Assembly: GCA_937901345.1 (NCBI GenBank)
Contig: CALCHM010000138.1
Span: 1-20,874 of the forward strand
Direction: 5' to 3'
DNA length: 20,874 bases
Origin: an uncultured Prevotella sp.
GTDB lineage: Bacteria > Bacteroidota > Bacteroidia > Bacteroidales > Bacteroidaceae
The notes beneath the pieces were generated by a model. That model was not told the DNA's origin. It worked only from the letters and a program-made list of their open reading frames with translations, and did not search any database. This document shows positions 1 to 7,870 of this stretch, in pieces. Position 1 is the stretch's first letter; every line of letters starts with the position of its first letter. The position numbers and the translations under genes are program-made.

Positions 1-21
1 AGGGGGACGAGCAACTTTAGT

Positions 22-88
22 TGCGGAGGGGGTCTGTTAAAAATCTTGGGTCAACCAAAGGTCACGCAAGTAACTGCTATATTATTGC
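22..88 (-). repeat. Left copy of ~67-bp imperfect inverted repeat
   Basis: The reverse complement of this stretch matches 9421-9487. The best core is 44-76 against 9433-9465, with 31 of 33 positions identical and the shared centre CGTGACCTTTGGTTGACCCA. Similarity continues more weakly on both sides: GCAAT-ATAT on one flank, TTTAA-AG-CCCCC on the other. It lies just beyond the terminator of the beta-galactosidase gene. It has no coding potential. Function is unknown; it may be a dispersed intergenic repeat of this genome or an end of a former mobile unit. Confidence 0.75.
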
Positions 89-113
89 TTTGCATTGTCC
101 AAATACACAGAAA

Positions 114-144
114 GAGGGTGCGCCACTAATGGTGACGCACCCTC
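114..144 (-). terminator. Terminator of the beta-galactosidase gene
   Basis: The minus strand has a 12-bp stem (GAGGGTGCGTCA pairing with TGGCGCACCCTC, one G-T wobble) with a 7-nt loop, followed by TTTCTGTG. It sits about 50 bases past the stop codon of the minus-strand GH2 gene. Confidence 0.8.
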
Positions 145-157
145 CTTTCGTATTATT

Positions 158-192
158 CAACTCTCGCAAGTTGCCAATTGCGAGTTGTTTTT
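158..192 (+). terminator. Plus-oriented hairpin with T-tract facing the GH2 3' end
   Basis: CAACTC-GCAA at 158-169 (two bulged bases) pairs with TTGCGAGTTG at 178-187 and is followed by five T on the plus strand. No T-tract follows on the minus strand. It could stop plus-strand transcripts coming from the left before they run antisense into the glycosidase gene. Confidence 0.45.
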
Positions 193-193
193 C

Positions 194-3100
194 TTAGTCA
201 GCAATCAAACTGAACTCTGCACCGCTGGCAAAGTCTGTGCCGTTCTGTTCAGAAAGCGCACGGAAGCGGATGTAACGTGCCTGAACGGGAGCATCAAAGA
301 GCACACGCTTGGGATCTGCGCCCTTAGCGAAGCTACCCTTCTTCACGGGGTCTCCCCATTCCTTACCGTCCTGAGATACGTAGATTTCGTAGTCCTTCAC
401 TTGACCGTTAGGACCGTTCTGGCGCGGCGTATAAACGAAGCCCTTCATGTGCTTCACTTCACTGGCGTCGAAGTCAATCCAGTGAGGATACTTCGCTACG
501 GTTACGCCGTAAACGGTGTGCCAGATGGTAGAGTTGTCACCGTCAACGAGGCGATCTGCACCTTCACCAGGTTCCTGACTTGAGCAGAATGTAACCACGA
601 GGGGAACACTTTCAATCTTAGCATACGACATTTCAACAGCAAGTGCTTCATTGTCGGCATACCATGCCTTAACCACACCACCATCGCGGAGGTTGATGGC
701 TTCTGTATACTGAGTTGCCTTCTTGTCGCCATTCAAGCTGTACATGATAGTGCGAGTCTTGTCAACAGAAGAGATTTCCACCTTACCTGTGTTGCTGCGT
801 GTAATCGTCAAAGGCTTTTCACCTGCAGTAGTCACCTGTGCCTGAGCTGCCATATTGTTGCTGAGAACAGGACGGATGATGAAGCTGAAGTTGTGAGCGT
901 TTGCCAAACAACGGTCGGGATTCAAAGGACCACCCTGACCACATGAAGCACCACCAAGACCAGTCACCTTGCTATCGAGGTAGAGGTGTGTACCTGTGCT
1001 TTCGGGGAGTTGGTAGAAGTGGGGTGCATAAAGGAGTTCGAGGTTTGTCCAAGGTTGTGCAGATACAGACATCTGACCACCTGCTACGAACACCGCACCA
1101 TGACCTGCTTCGTTTGTAAGAGAAATCCAGCGCACATCTTCACGGTTGCTGTAATCCTGAGGCTTGGGAAGCATGATATTGTCATAAATGCTATGACTGT
1201 GCTGTTCGATGAACTGACCTGTCTTACGGTCGTTGTAGTTGTTTACAGGACCGCGACCGTAGTACGTTGCAAACTCATACTGCTTGGGCATTTCGAGGTG
1301 ATAACCAAGGCGGGGGAGAATCAACGTAGGATTGTTTGAAGTGATTGCCGCCTGGAGTTCTACAGAACCATCAGCATAAACTGTGTAGATTTGGTTTGTA
1401 GTGAACTTAAAGTCTGTTTCACCGAGTGAATCACCCTTTTCTACGATGCTGTAACGACCAGATGAACCGCCGAGGATGTTAGCGTACTTGGGTGCCTGAC
1501 TTTCAACGGTGAATGCGAGCACGAGTTCGCCATTCTTACCCTTCGTCTGCGTCATATTGAGCACCTTGTGCTTCAAGTTGTGCGTACCCTTGTTTGTCCA
1601 CTGCTGATACACCCAAATGTCGTTGTCGGTTGCTGCACGATAAGCATCGAGAACCATACCACCAGAATGGGGTTTGATAACATCGAAACCATCGTAAGCG
1701 AGTTGTGAGAGACAACCCTTCTTTGTGCAGAATGCAGCTGTGAAATCTTCACCCTTAACGAGGAGGCGGCAACCTTCAGTCTTTGTTTCGATAGTTCCCT
1801 GCTGACCTGCTGCGATAGAGGGGAGATTTGCAGCTTCCTTCACGAGGAGTTGTTCTTCCATCTGCACGTAACCCTTCTTCGCCCAAGGCTTGTTGTTGGC
1901 CAACTTGAATTGTACCTTAACGAAGTATTCGCTGGTTTCGTTGAGTTGTACGCCTGAGAGGTCAAGACGGAAGTTCTGCTTTTCGCGAGGACCTACTGCC
2001 ATCTTGGGACCCGTGAGGTGCTGATTTGCGAGAACGCATTCGCCATTTTCATAAAGACTCCAAACGATTTCATAATCGTTGAGGGGCACGAAGTAGTTCT
2101 TATTGAAGATTTCAACAACACCATTCTTGATGTCAACCGCCTTTACACCTACATTCTGGTACACCTTCTTCACTTCGAAGTATTGTCCCTTAGGTGAAAG
2201 GTCGGGGCGCATGATACCGTTCATACAGAACATACCATCGTTGGGTTTATCACCAAAGTCACCACCATATCCCCAATACTTATCTCCAGTAACAGGGTCG
2301 TAGTTGATGATTGCTTGGTCTACCCAGTCCCAAATAGCACCACCCATGAAGAAGTTGGTACTTTCCATTGCTTCCCAATAATCAATGAGGTTACCAACGG
2401 CATTACCCATTGAGTGAGCATATTCAGAGATGTGGTAAGGATACTTAATACCATACTTACCCTTTACAGCACCCTGTACCCAAGCAATTGAGGGATATTG
2501 GTTAGAACCCATATCCACAATATCGTTGTTACGTTCGTACTGAACGGGACGTGTTGTGTCAACCTTCTTGATTGCGTTGTAAGCTTCCACGAAGTTGTTA
2601 CCAGGACCCGCTTCGTTACCGAGCGACCAAATTACGATAGACGCGTGGTTGATGTTGTTGTACACCATTTCCATGTTACGCGCAACGTGGTGGTTCTTAA
2701 ACTCAGGAACGTGTGAGAGCGAAGCTTCGCCGTAATAGTACTGGTGACTCTCGATGTTACATTCGTCTTCGAGGTAGATACCATACTTATCACAGAGGTA
2801 ATACCAGTAAGGATCGCAAACGTAGTGAGAGTTTCGCACGTGGTTGATATTACCACGCTTCATGAGCATTACTTCATACTCCATCTGCTCACGTGTAATC
2901 GCGTGACCACGTTCGGGGCTATTTTCGTGACGGTTCACACCCTTCATCTTGATGGGTTTGCCATTGAGGAAGTAGTAACGACCTGCCAAACCAAATTCGT
3001 CTTCTGAAGCGGGAGTATCCTTGATTTCACACTTACGGAAACCAACGTTTGTTGAGAAGGTTTCAACAACCTTACCCTTCTTATCCTTCAACTGACCTAC

Positions 3101-4225
3101 GAGCACGTAGCGATAAGGCGCTTCTGCACTCCACTTGTTCACAAGTGCACCTACCTGCATCGTCACCTTCGCATGGTCAGCATCGTTCTTAGCAAGTGCA
3201 TTCACCTTTACGGAAGCAGAAACACCAGGAACGAGAGTTGTCTTTTCGCCATAAAGTTCAACAGCGTAGAGCGAGTAGTCAATAGTATAACCCTTCACGC
3301 TCTTGCTTGTGAGGTTGAGCACTTCAGCATCGATAGCGAGTGTGGCATTCACGAAATCCTTATCAAAATCGGGAATTGCCTGCAAGTCGCGCACCTGAAC
3401 CTGGGGCTTTGCTGAAAGGGCTACAGTACGGAAAATACCAGGAAGGCGGAACATATCCTGACTTTCGAGGAATGAACCATCTGAATGACGATACACTTCA
3501 ACAGCCAATACGTTTTCACCTGCTACAAGATACTTGGTAATGTCAAATTCAGCAACGTTACGAGAGTTCTTAGAGAAACCCACATACTTGCCATTCACAT
3601 ACAGATAGAAGAAAGAGTCTACACCATCAAAACTGATGAGCACCTGACGACCAGCCCATTCAGCAGGAATAGTAAATGTGCGGCGATAAGAACCCACTTC
3701 ATTACGATGCTTATACGTAGGCCAATCCTTTGCAGGTTCACGCATCACACCGCCCTTCCAGTCGCCAACAGCAACCTGGTGTGCAAAGATTACGCGCTGG
3801 TTAGAATATACGGGTGTACCGTACTTCTGTGAACCGTCCTTCTGAATACCTACCACGTTCCAGTTCATGGGCACCTGAACCTTGTCCCAGTTTGTCACAT
3901 CGTAGTCAACCTTATAGAAGTCTACAGGACGTTCTTCAGGATTACCGACCCAATTGAAACTCCATTCACCGTTGAGGGACTTCCAATACTTACTGTTTTC
4001 GGGCAACACCTTGCGAGCCTGATCCACATTCTCAAAATTGAAGAACCAAGCATGAGGTTGCTGCTTGTTAAGAGCAACGCGCACGGGATTTTCCCAGTCG
4101 TTGCGACCCTGCGGAGCCAAATTCTCCGAAGCATCATACTCAAAACCCTGCAAAGGGTGCTCGTAGTCGGCCGCAGCTGGCATTGCCAAACAGCCCAACA
4201 AAAGCGTGTAAATAACTTTACGCAT
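194..4225 (-). CDS. Secreted GH2 beta-galactosidase with C-terminal F5/8 (CBM32-like) domain
   Basis: This 1343-aa exo-glycosidase very likely removes terminal beta-galactosides from glycans in the periplasm or at the surface. Residues 1-19 (MRKVIYTLLLGCLAMPAAA) are a signal peptide. A LacZ-like layout follows: sugar-binding jelly roll (~60-270, with RLPGIFR), Ig-like domain (~275-400) and TIM barrel (~405-695). The barrel carries SLGNEAG with the general acid/base E538 and ISEYAHSMGN with the nucleophile E601. Next come a second Ig-like domain (~700-795) and a small-chain domain (~830-1110, with RAATDND). A short beta domain and a discoidin/F5-8 type C domain (~1206-1343, ending in YIRFRAL) close the protein; these extend it some 300 residues beyond LacZ. 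No SusC/SusD pair, regulator or other glycosidase lies nearby, so the natural substrate cannot be narrowed. GH2 beta-galactosidase activity is a family inference. Confidence 0.95.
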   Translation of the reverse strand: MRKVIYTLLLGCLAMPAAADYEHPLQGFEYDASENLAPQGRNDWENPVRVALNKQQPHAWFFNFENVDQARKVLPENSKYWKSLNGEWSFNWVGNPEERPVDFYKVDYDVTNWDKVQVPMNWNVVGIQKDGSQKYGTPVYSNQRVIFAHQVAVGDWKGGVMREPAKDWPTYKHRNEVGSYRRTFTIPAEWAGRQVLISFDGVDSFFYLYVNGKYVGFSKNSRNVAEFDITKYLVAGENVLAVEVYRHSDGSFLESQDMFRLPGIFRTVALSAKPQVQVRDLQAIPDFDKDFVNATLAIDAEVLNLTSKSVKGYTIDYSLYAVELYGEKTTLVPGVSASVKVNALAKNDADHAKVTMQVGALVNKWSAEAPYRYVLVGQLKDKKGKVVETFSTNVGFRKCEIKDTPASEDEFGLAGRYYFLNGKPIKMKGVNRHENSPERGHAITREQMEYEVMLMKRGNINHVRNSHYVCDPYWYYLCDKYGIYLEDECNIESHQYYYGEASLSHVPEFKNHHVARNMEMVYNNINHASIVIWSLGNEAGPGNNFVEAYNAIKKVDTTRPVQYERNNDIVDMGSNQYPSIAWVQGAVKGKYGIKYPYHISEYAHSMGNAVGNLIDYWEAMESTNFFMGGAIWDWVDQAIINYDPVTGDKYWGYGGDFGDKPNDGMFCMNGIMRPDLSPKGQYFEVKKVYQNVGVKAVDIKNGVVEIFNKNYFVPLNDYEIVWSLYENGECVLANQHLTGPKMAVGPREKQNFRLDLSGVQLNETSEYFVKVQFKLANNKPWAKKGYVQMEEQLLVKEAANLPSIAAGQQGTIETKTEGCRLLVKGEDFTAAFCTKKGCLSQLAYDGFDVIKPHSGGMVLDAYRAATDNDIWVYQQWTNKGTHNLKHKVLNMTQTKGKNGELVLAFTVESQAPKYANILGGSSGRYSIVEKGDSLGETDFKFTTNQIYTVYADGSVELQAAITSNNPTLILPRLGYHLEMPKQYEFATYYGRGPVNNYNDRKTGQFIEQHSHSIYDNIMLPKPQDYSNREDVRWISLTNEAGHGAVFVAGGQMSVSAQPWTNLELLYAPHFYQLPESTGTHLYLDSKVTGLGGASCGQGGPLNPDRCLANAHNFSFIIRPVLSNNMAAQAQVTTAGEKPLTITRSNTGKVEISSVDKTRTIMYSLNGDKKATQYTEAINLRDGGVVKAWYADNEALAVEMSYAKIESVPLVVTFCSSQEPGEGADRLVDGDNSTIWHTVYGVTVAKYPHWIDFDASEVKHMKGFVYTPRQNGPNGQVKDYEIYVSQDGKEWGDPVKKGSFAKGADPKRVLFDAPVQARYIRFRALSEQNGTDFASGAEFSLIAD

Positions 4226-4273
4226 AGTTTAAAGTGATAAGTGAGCGTTAAATAATTAAAATTATAGTCTCCG

Positions 4274-4281
4274 CAAAGGTA
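4274..4281 (-). promoter_or_regulatory. Bacteroidetes-type -7 box for the GH2 gene
   Basis: The minus strand reads TACCTTTG, a perfect match to the TAnnTTTG -7 consensus, 48 bases before the GH2 start codon. No convincing TTTG element was found near -33. Predicted transcription would start near 4271, giving a leader of ~45 nt. Confidence 0.55.
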
Positions 4282-4734
4282 CAATTTATTCCTCGAACCA
4301 CGCTATTATTAAAACACTTATTTTGAAAACTTAACATCATAAAGCGAAATACACCTTCACAACTCACCCTACAAACTATCGTCATGCCTCATCAAATAAT
4401 TTAAGGTTGTGAATCTATGAGCGTTTTCACGTGTAGCACCGAGATGGCAACCAAGAGAATCGTCATTTTGAGCAAAACTAACGGGTGGTTCGGCAGAAAA
4501 TGGTCATTTTCACTCCTCTAATCATTAACATAGTACAAAAAAATGCGGTCAAGACACTGAGAAACGCAGAAAATGTGCTCCGCATCAATAGGTTGGTTAT
4601 ATGTCTGCAAAAGATTGTCTGTTTAATCCTTATAAATATTACAACCGTTCTGTAAACAAAAAAGCACGATTCTTATGGAATGAAGGCAAATCGTAAAATA
4701 TTTGAGGCATCCTTTTTATTTACAGAAATTTGCG
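4282..4734. other. Divergent intergenic region without a recognisable gene
   Basis: About 450 A/T-rich bases lie between the GH2 promoter and the VTC promoter. No ORF with plausible composition, RNA gene or clear tandem repeat was seen. Two short related stretches, GTCATTTTGAG near 4463 and GTCATTTTCAC near 4502, are too short to interpret. The region probably holds regulatory sites for the divergent units, but none could be identified. Confidence 0.5.
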
Positions 4735-4742
4735 TATATTTG
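4735..4742 (+). promoter_or_regulatory. -7 box for VTC gene, giving a near-leaderless mRNA
   Basis: TATATTTG matches the TAnnTTTG -7 consensus perfectly. The ATG chosen for the VTC protein begins at 4750, only 7 bases after the box. Transcription from here would therefore start a few bases before, or at, the start codon. No good TTTG was found at the expected -33 distance. Confidence 0.5.
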
Positions 4743-4749
4743 CAACTCG

Positions 4750-5523
4750 ATGACTGATATTTACGACAAACTTCACGAACTTGTAGCGCGAATGCATCCC
4801 ATCACGCTGGAAGAGATGAAGTCCGTTCGCCTCATGAAGCGTACGGACACGAAGTTTGTCACAAATATTTCAAAACTAAAACAACTTTTGGACTTAACCG
4901 TTGGTACTTACTCGGCGCAACATAACAATGGGAAGTGCATTGCGGATTATCGTACGGTTTACTGGGATACACCTGTGACACACGACATGTTTCGTCAGCA
5001 CCATTGCGCCCATTTTCCGCGTACGAAAGTACGTGCCCGAACCTATTTGGACTCTGGGCACAGTTTCCTTGAGGTAAAGAAGAAGGACAACCACGGAAAG
5101 ACGCGCAAAAAACGTATTGAAATACCCACGATTGAGGCTGTCATCAACGAACGTTATGGTGAGGAATTTCTGAGAGAGCGCACAGGATATACGTTCAGCG
5201 ACATCATCCCTACAATTGAAAATGCCTTTCACCGCATTACCCTTGTCAACGAGGCAAAGACGGAACGTTTGACGATTGACTTTGGCATTCGTTTTATCAA
5301 CCATGAGACAGGAGAGACCGGCAGTGCAGATAACCTTGTAGTCATCGAGCTCAAACGAGATGGACGTATGCATTCTCCCATCCTCGCCCTACTCCGCCAA
5401 TTGCGCATAAAGCCCAGCGGTTTCAGTAAATACTGCATCGGTTCTGCGCTGACAAATAGCAACTTAAAGATCAATCGCTTTAAGAAACGCATACACCGCT
5501 ATGAGAAAATAAAGGGAAGGTAA
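4750..5523 (+). CDS. VTC-domain protein (polyphosphate-polymerase-like, CYTH/TTM tunnel fold)
   Basis: This 257-aa cytoplasmic protein belongs to the bacterial VTC-domain family, related to the catalytic domain of yeast Vtc4, which makes polyphosphate from ATP. It shows the alternating charged beta-strand motifs of the tunnel fold: RTDTKF with K35, DYRTVYWDT with R68, RTKVRAR (K93, R95, R97), FLEVKKK (E108, K110-K112), KTRKKRIE, RLTIDF (R173, D177), VIELKR (E200, K202) and SGFSKY (K227). These residues normally bind the triphosphate and metal. The frame is open from 4702, but I chose the ATG at 4750 because a -7 box overlaps the upstream codons and family homology begins after it. The DUF4956 gene follows 146 bases downstream. 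That pairing recurs in many bacteria, but the true product of bacterial VTC proteins in this context is not established. Confidence 0.88.
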   Translation: MTDIYDKLHELVARMHPITLEEMKSVRLMKRTDTKFVTNISKLKQLLDLTVGTYSAQHNNGKCIADYRTVYWDTPVTHDMFRQHHCAHFPRTKVRARTYLDSGHSFLEVKKKDNHGKTRKKRIEIPTIEAVINERYGEEFLRERTGYTFSDIIPTIENAFHRITLVNEAKTERLTIDFGIRFINHETGETGSADNLVVIELKRDGRMHSPILALLRQLRIKPSGFSKYCIGSALTNSNLKINRFKKRIHRYEKIKGR

Positions 5524-5669
5524 GGGAGAATATTCGAAAGTTTATCAAAACCTTAGAACTTCAAAACCTCTACACATCAGAACCCAGAACCTAAGAGTTT
5601 CAGAACCTTCTCAACCTCTTACCCTCATAACATTTGAACATTCTTAACTTCAAAACCTAATTCTGTACT
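5524..5669 (+). repeat. Spacer of degenerate AACCT-type short repeats
   Basis: The spacer between the VTC and DUF4956 genes is almost entirely variations on a short theme: CAAAACCTTAGAACTT, CAAAACCT, CAGAACCCAGAACCT, TCAGAACCTTCTCAACCT, CTTCAAAACCT. The AACCT core recurs about every 6-15 bases. A related stretch, read in the gene's sense direction, precedes aat (17663-17791). It looks like expanded and decayed simple sequence. No terminator or promoter was recognised inside, so co-transcription of the flanking genes is likely. Confidence 0.6.
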
Positions 5670-6332
5670 ATGTTTGAATTTCTTTCTGAAAGTGCCGACT
5701 TACTGCATTTGCTTGGAAGTCTTGTCCTCAACTGTGTGACTGTTTGGTCAATCGTTCATTTCTTTTATTACCCCAAGGGGCAGCGTCGTGATTACTACTT
5801 CACGTTTATCTTGCTCTCGGTAAGTATCTTCATGCTGATCTATCTGTTTATGGGTCAGGAAAAGGCAGGCACGGTATCAGACGCTGGAATGGTAGGCGCC
5901 GCATTGGGACTCTTCGCCATATTTGGTATTATCCGTTATCGTACGGAGAGTGTACCCATACGCGAAATGACGTACCTCTTCTTCTTAATTGCGTTGTCGG
6001 TATTGAACGGTAAGACGGGCAATCTCTGTATTGCTGAGCGACTGGTAATCAATTTAGTGTTCGTTGTCATCGTATGGTTAGCAGAAAACTTCCACTCAGC
6101 GTATAATCAAGGATGTAAGTATGTAAAATACGATAATATTGACCTGATTAAGCCCGAGCGCTATGACGATCTTGTAAAAGACCTTGAGGAACGCCTCGGG
6201 GTGAAAATCACGCGTGTAGAAGTGGGTGCTGTAGACTTCTTGACAGACATGACGATGTTGCGCGTGTTCTACGTGGATCCCGAAAAGCGCATTAAGTCGG
6301 TAGACCGCATGTTTAAGACTCCTGATGCATAA
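5670..6332 (+). CDS. DUF4956 family inner-membrane protein
   Basis: This 220-aa protein has about five predicted membrane segments (roughly residues 11-34, 42-61, 73-89, 99-113 and 122-139). A soluble, probably cytoplasmic domain of ~80 residues follows and ends near the stop. The region around RYRTESVPIREMTYLF, after the third segment, is characteristic of DUF4956. This family is repeatedly found next to VTC-domain proteins, as here, which suggests the membrane protein anchors, exports for or otherwise partners the VTC enzyme. No catalytic motif is visible. It probably forms a two-gene unit with the VTC gene, because a strong terminator follows it. The biochemical function is unknown. Confidence 0.85.
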   Translation: MFEFLSESADLLHLLGSLVLNCVTVWSIVHFFYYPKGQRRDYYFTFILLSVSIFMLIYLFMGQEKAGTVSDAGMVGAALGLFAIFGIIRYRTESVPIREMTYLFFLIALSVLNGKTGNLCIAERLVINLVFVVIVWLAENFHSAYNQGCKYVKYDNIDLIKPERYDDLVKDLEERLGVKITRVEVGAVDFLTDMTMLRVFYVDPEKRIKSVDRMFKTPDA

Positions 6333-6342
6333 AAGAATAAAT

Positions 6343-6413
6343 AAGTGTTGAGCATAAAACCGTGAGATTGAGGTAAGCGACCGTTCTCTTAGGTTTTATT
6401 CCCAACACTTTTT
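6343..6413 (+). terminator. Long-stem terminator after DUF4956
   Basis: AAGTGTTG (6343-6350) plus ATAAAACC (6354-6361) pair with GGTTTTAT (6392-6399) plus CAACACTT (6403-6410). A 3x3-nt internal loop (AGC/TCC) separates the two stems. The hairpin is followed by TTTCCCTCTT. It separates the VTC-DUF4956 pair from the DUF2490 gene. Confidence 0.75.
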
Positions 6414-6490
6414 CCCTCTTAACAAAGTATCCTAACCCTAAAAATAGTTATCTATTCATTAATTTAATAAACCTTAAACACCAAACCATT

Positions 6491-7315
6491 ATGAAAAAGA
6501 TTTTGACAACGTGTTGTGCCCTTTTGTTGGCAGTTCCAACCTTTGCACAGAAAGACGAATTCGGAAGTTGGCTTGAATTTGAAGCAGAAAAGAAAATCAA
6601 TAAGCGCATGGACTTGACTTTAGGAGTCGGCATGCGTGCGAATGACAATCTGGGAGAAGTTTCACGTGCCAATGCCTTTGTTAGCGGCAGTTATAAGGTG
6701 TGTGACTATCTTAAAGTGGCAGCAACCTATCAGTACATCAGCGACTTGAGTCGTGGAGAAGTTAAAGAAGACTTCAAGAAGAGCAATGGCAAATTCAATG
6801 GTTACAACGTAGATGAAGCCTTTCATCGCACGAAACACCGCCTCTCGTTCGACCTTTCAAGCAAGGTGAAAGTAGGACGCTTCACCTTCTCCTTGCGTGA
6901 GCGCTACCAATACACCCATTCTGTAGGTAAAGACATTGAGCGCATTCGCTATCGTGAGGAAGTATCTGCCGGTTTTGACGGTTCGGTTCCCACATACGAC
7001 TTTGGTGGTTACGAATGGTTTGAAGCAGAAGTAGGCGTAGACCGTAAGAATCACAAGAACAACCACCTGCTTCGCTCGCGCATCGGTGTGGAATACGACA
7101 TCAAGAAGTGTCCGTTTGCACCCTTTGCAACTTATGAAATCAAAACACAACTGCAAGAAGGTGGCGCCACTGAAGAAACGCGCCTCATCGTTGGTACCGA
7201 CTGGAAATTAAACAAAAAGAACATCCTTACGATTGCTTACGTCTTTAACGACGCACATTATAGCGACGATGCCAATGTGCATGCAATCAGTATTGGCTAT
7301 AAGTTGAAATTTTAA
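6491..7315 (+). CDS. DUF2490 family outer-membrane beta-barrel protein
   Basis: This 274-aa secreted protein has a signal peptide (MKKILTTCCALLLAVPTFAQ) followed by repeated amphipathic beta strands rich in alternating aromatic and charged residues. Examples are GSWLEFEAEKKINKRMDLTL, YLKVAATYQYISD, RFTFSLRERYQYTH, PFAPFATYEI and KKNILTIAYVF. It ends in GYKLKF, whose terminal phenylalanine is typical of outer-membrane barrel proteins. The opening motif and the ERYQY strand fit DUF2490. It lies after a terminator and is probably the first gene of a unit with the two genes that follow. Neither ligand nor function is known; a transport or anchoring role for the neighbouring secreted proteins is speculation. 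Confidence 0.82.
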   Translation: MKKILTTCCALLLAVPTFAQKDEFGSWLEFEAEKKINKRMDLTLGVGMRANDNLGEVSRANAFVSGSYKVCDYLKVAATYQYISDLSRGEVKEDFKKSNGKFNGYNVDEAFHRTKHRLSFDLSSKVKVGRFTFSLRERYQYTHSVGKDIERIRYREEVSAGFDGSVPTYDFGGYEWFEAEVGVDRKNHKNNHLLRSRIGVEYDIKKCPFAPFATYEIKTQLQEGGATEETRLIVGTDWKLNKKNILTIAYVFNDAHYSDDANVHAISIGYKLKF

Positions 7316-7411
7316 TTAACGTAGGGATAGCGTTTATAGCAACTGTAGGATTTATAGGGACTATAACCACTATCGAAGGTATCCTCAAACCTCATAAAGC
7401 ATCTCCATATC
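7316..7411 (+). other. Spacer with degenerate TTATAGG-type repeats and a short hairpin
   Basis: The spacer repeats GGGATAG, TTTATAG, TAGGATTTATAGGGA and CTATAACC in degenerate form. TTATAG (7352-7357) and CTATAA (7361-7366) form a 6-bp stem with a 3-nt loop but no T-tract follows, so it is unlikely to terminate. It may be an mRNA structure between two genes of one unit. Confidence 0.4.
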
Positions 7412-7870
7412 ATGAGAATATTATCCTTTTTCGTTGCCCTCCTTTTGGCAACGAGCGTGAGCGCTCAGCGCTTGGATTACTTAACATTCCGATTGCTAAA
7501 CGGCAATGAGCAGAGTCTCAACATCAGTTCGGGAGCTGTGCTCACCTTTGCGAATGATAAATTGATTACAACATGTGACGGGCAAACAATAACGATTGCC
7601 ACCTCCGAACTTGGTGCCATCTTTTTCTCGGCTGAACTTACGGGCATCAATACGCTTACGACCGCTGCGGTGCATGCACAATTCTTAGATGGCACACTTC
7701 AAGTGGTAGCACCCGCAGGCACCCCAGTTGGTGTTTACAACCTTGATGGACGCAACGTTGCGACACTGAAAAAGAGCACCAACGGAAACGAACGTTTCAC
7801 CCTTCCCCTGCATAAGGGTATTTACGTGGTGCGCGTAGGAGAACAAACCTTTAAACTACTTGCACAATGA
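7412..7870 (+). CDS. Small secreted protein with Por/T9SS-like C-terminal domain
   Basis: This 152-aa protein starts with a signal peptide (MRILSFFVALLLATSVSAQ). Its middle is a short beta-rich segment of the type LTFRLLNGNEQSLNI...LGAIFFSAE, resembling the start of the next protein (compare ISTIDRMTINN). The last ~45 residues, VGVYNLDGRNVATL...LPLHKGIYVVRV...FKLLAQ, match the pattern of the type IX secretion system type-A sorting domain or its relatives. That implies export across the outer membrane or attachment at the surface, but little room remains for a functional domain. Its stop codon overlaps the ATG of the next gene (ATGA at 7867-7870), so the two are translationally coupled. No catalytic residues are evident. 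Confidence 0.75.
   Translation: MRILSFFVALLLATSVSAQRLDYLTFRLLNGNEQSLNISSGAVLTFANDKLITTCDGQTITIATSELGAIFFSAELTGINTLTTAAVHAQFLDGTLQVVAPAGTPVGVYNLDGRNVATLKKSTNGNERFTLPLHKGIYVVRVGEQTFKLLAQ

Noticed and set aside
95..583. 162-aa plus-strand open frame overlapping the GH2 3' end
   Set aside because: It is antisense to a well-supported gene, has no domain pattern and spans both terminator hairpins. The other long antisense frames over GH2, kbl, the TonB receptor and clpA are likewise shadows.
4702..4749. Upstream start of the VTC protein (16 extra residues)
   Set aside because: A consensus -7 promoter box lies inside the extension and the extra residues have no family similarity.
7352..7366. Terminator between DUF2490 and the small secreted gene
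   Set aside because: The 6-bp stem is not followed by a T-tract, so transcription through the gap is more likely.
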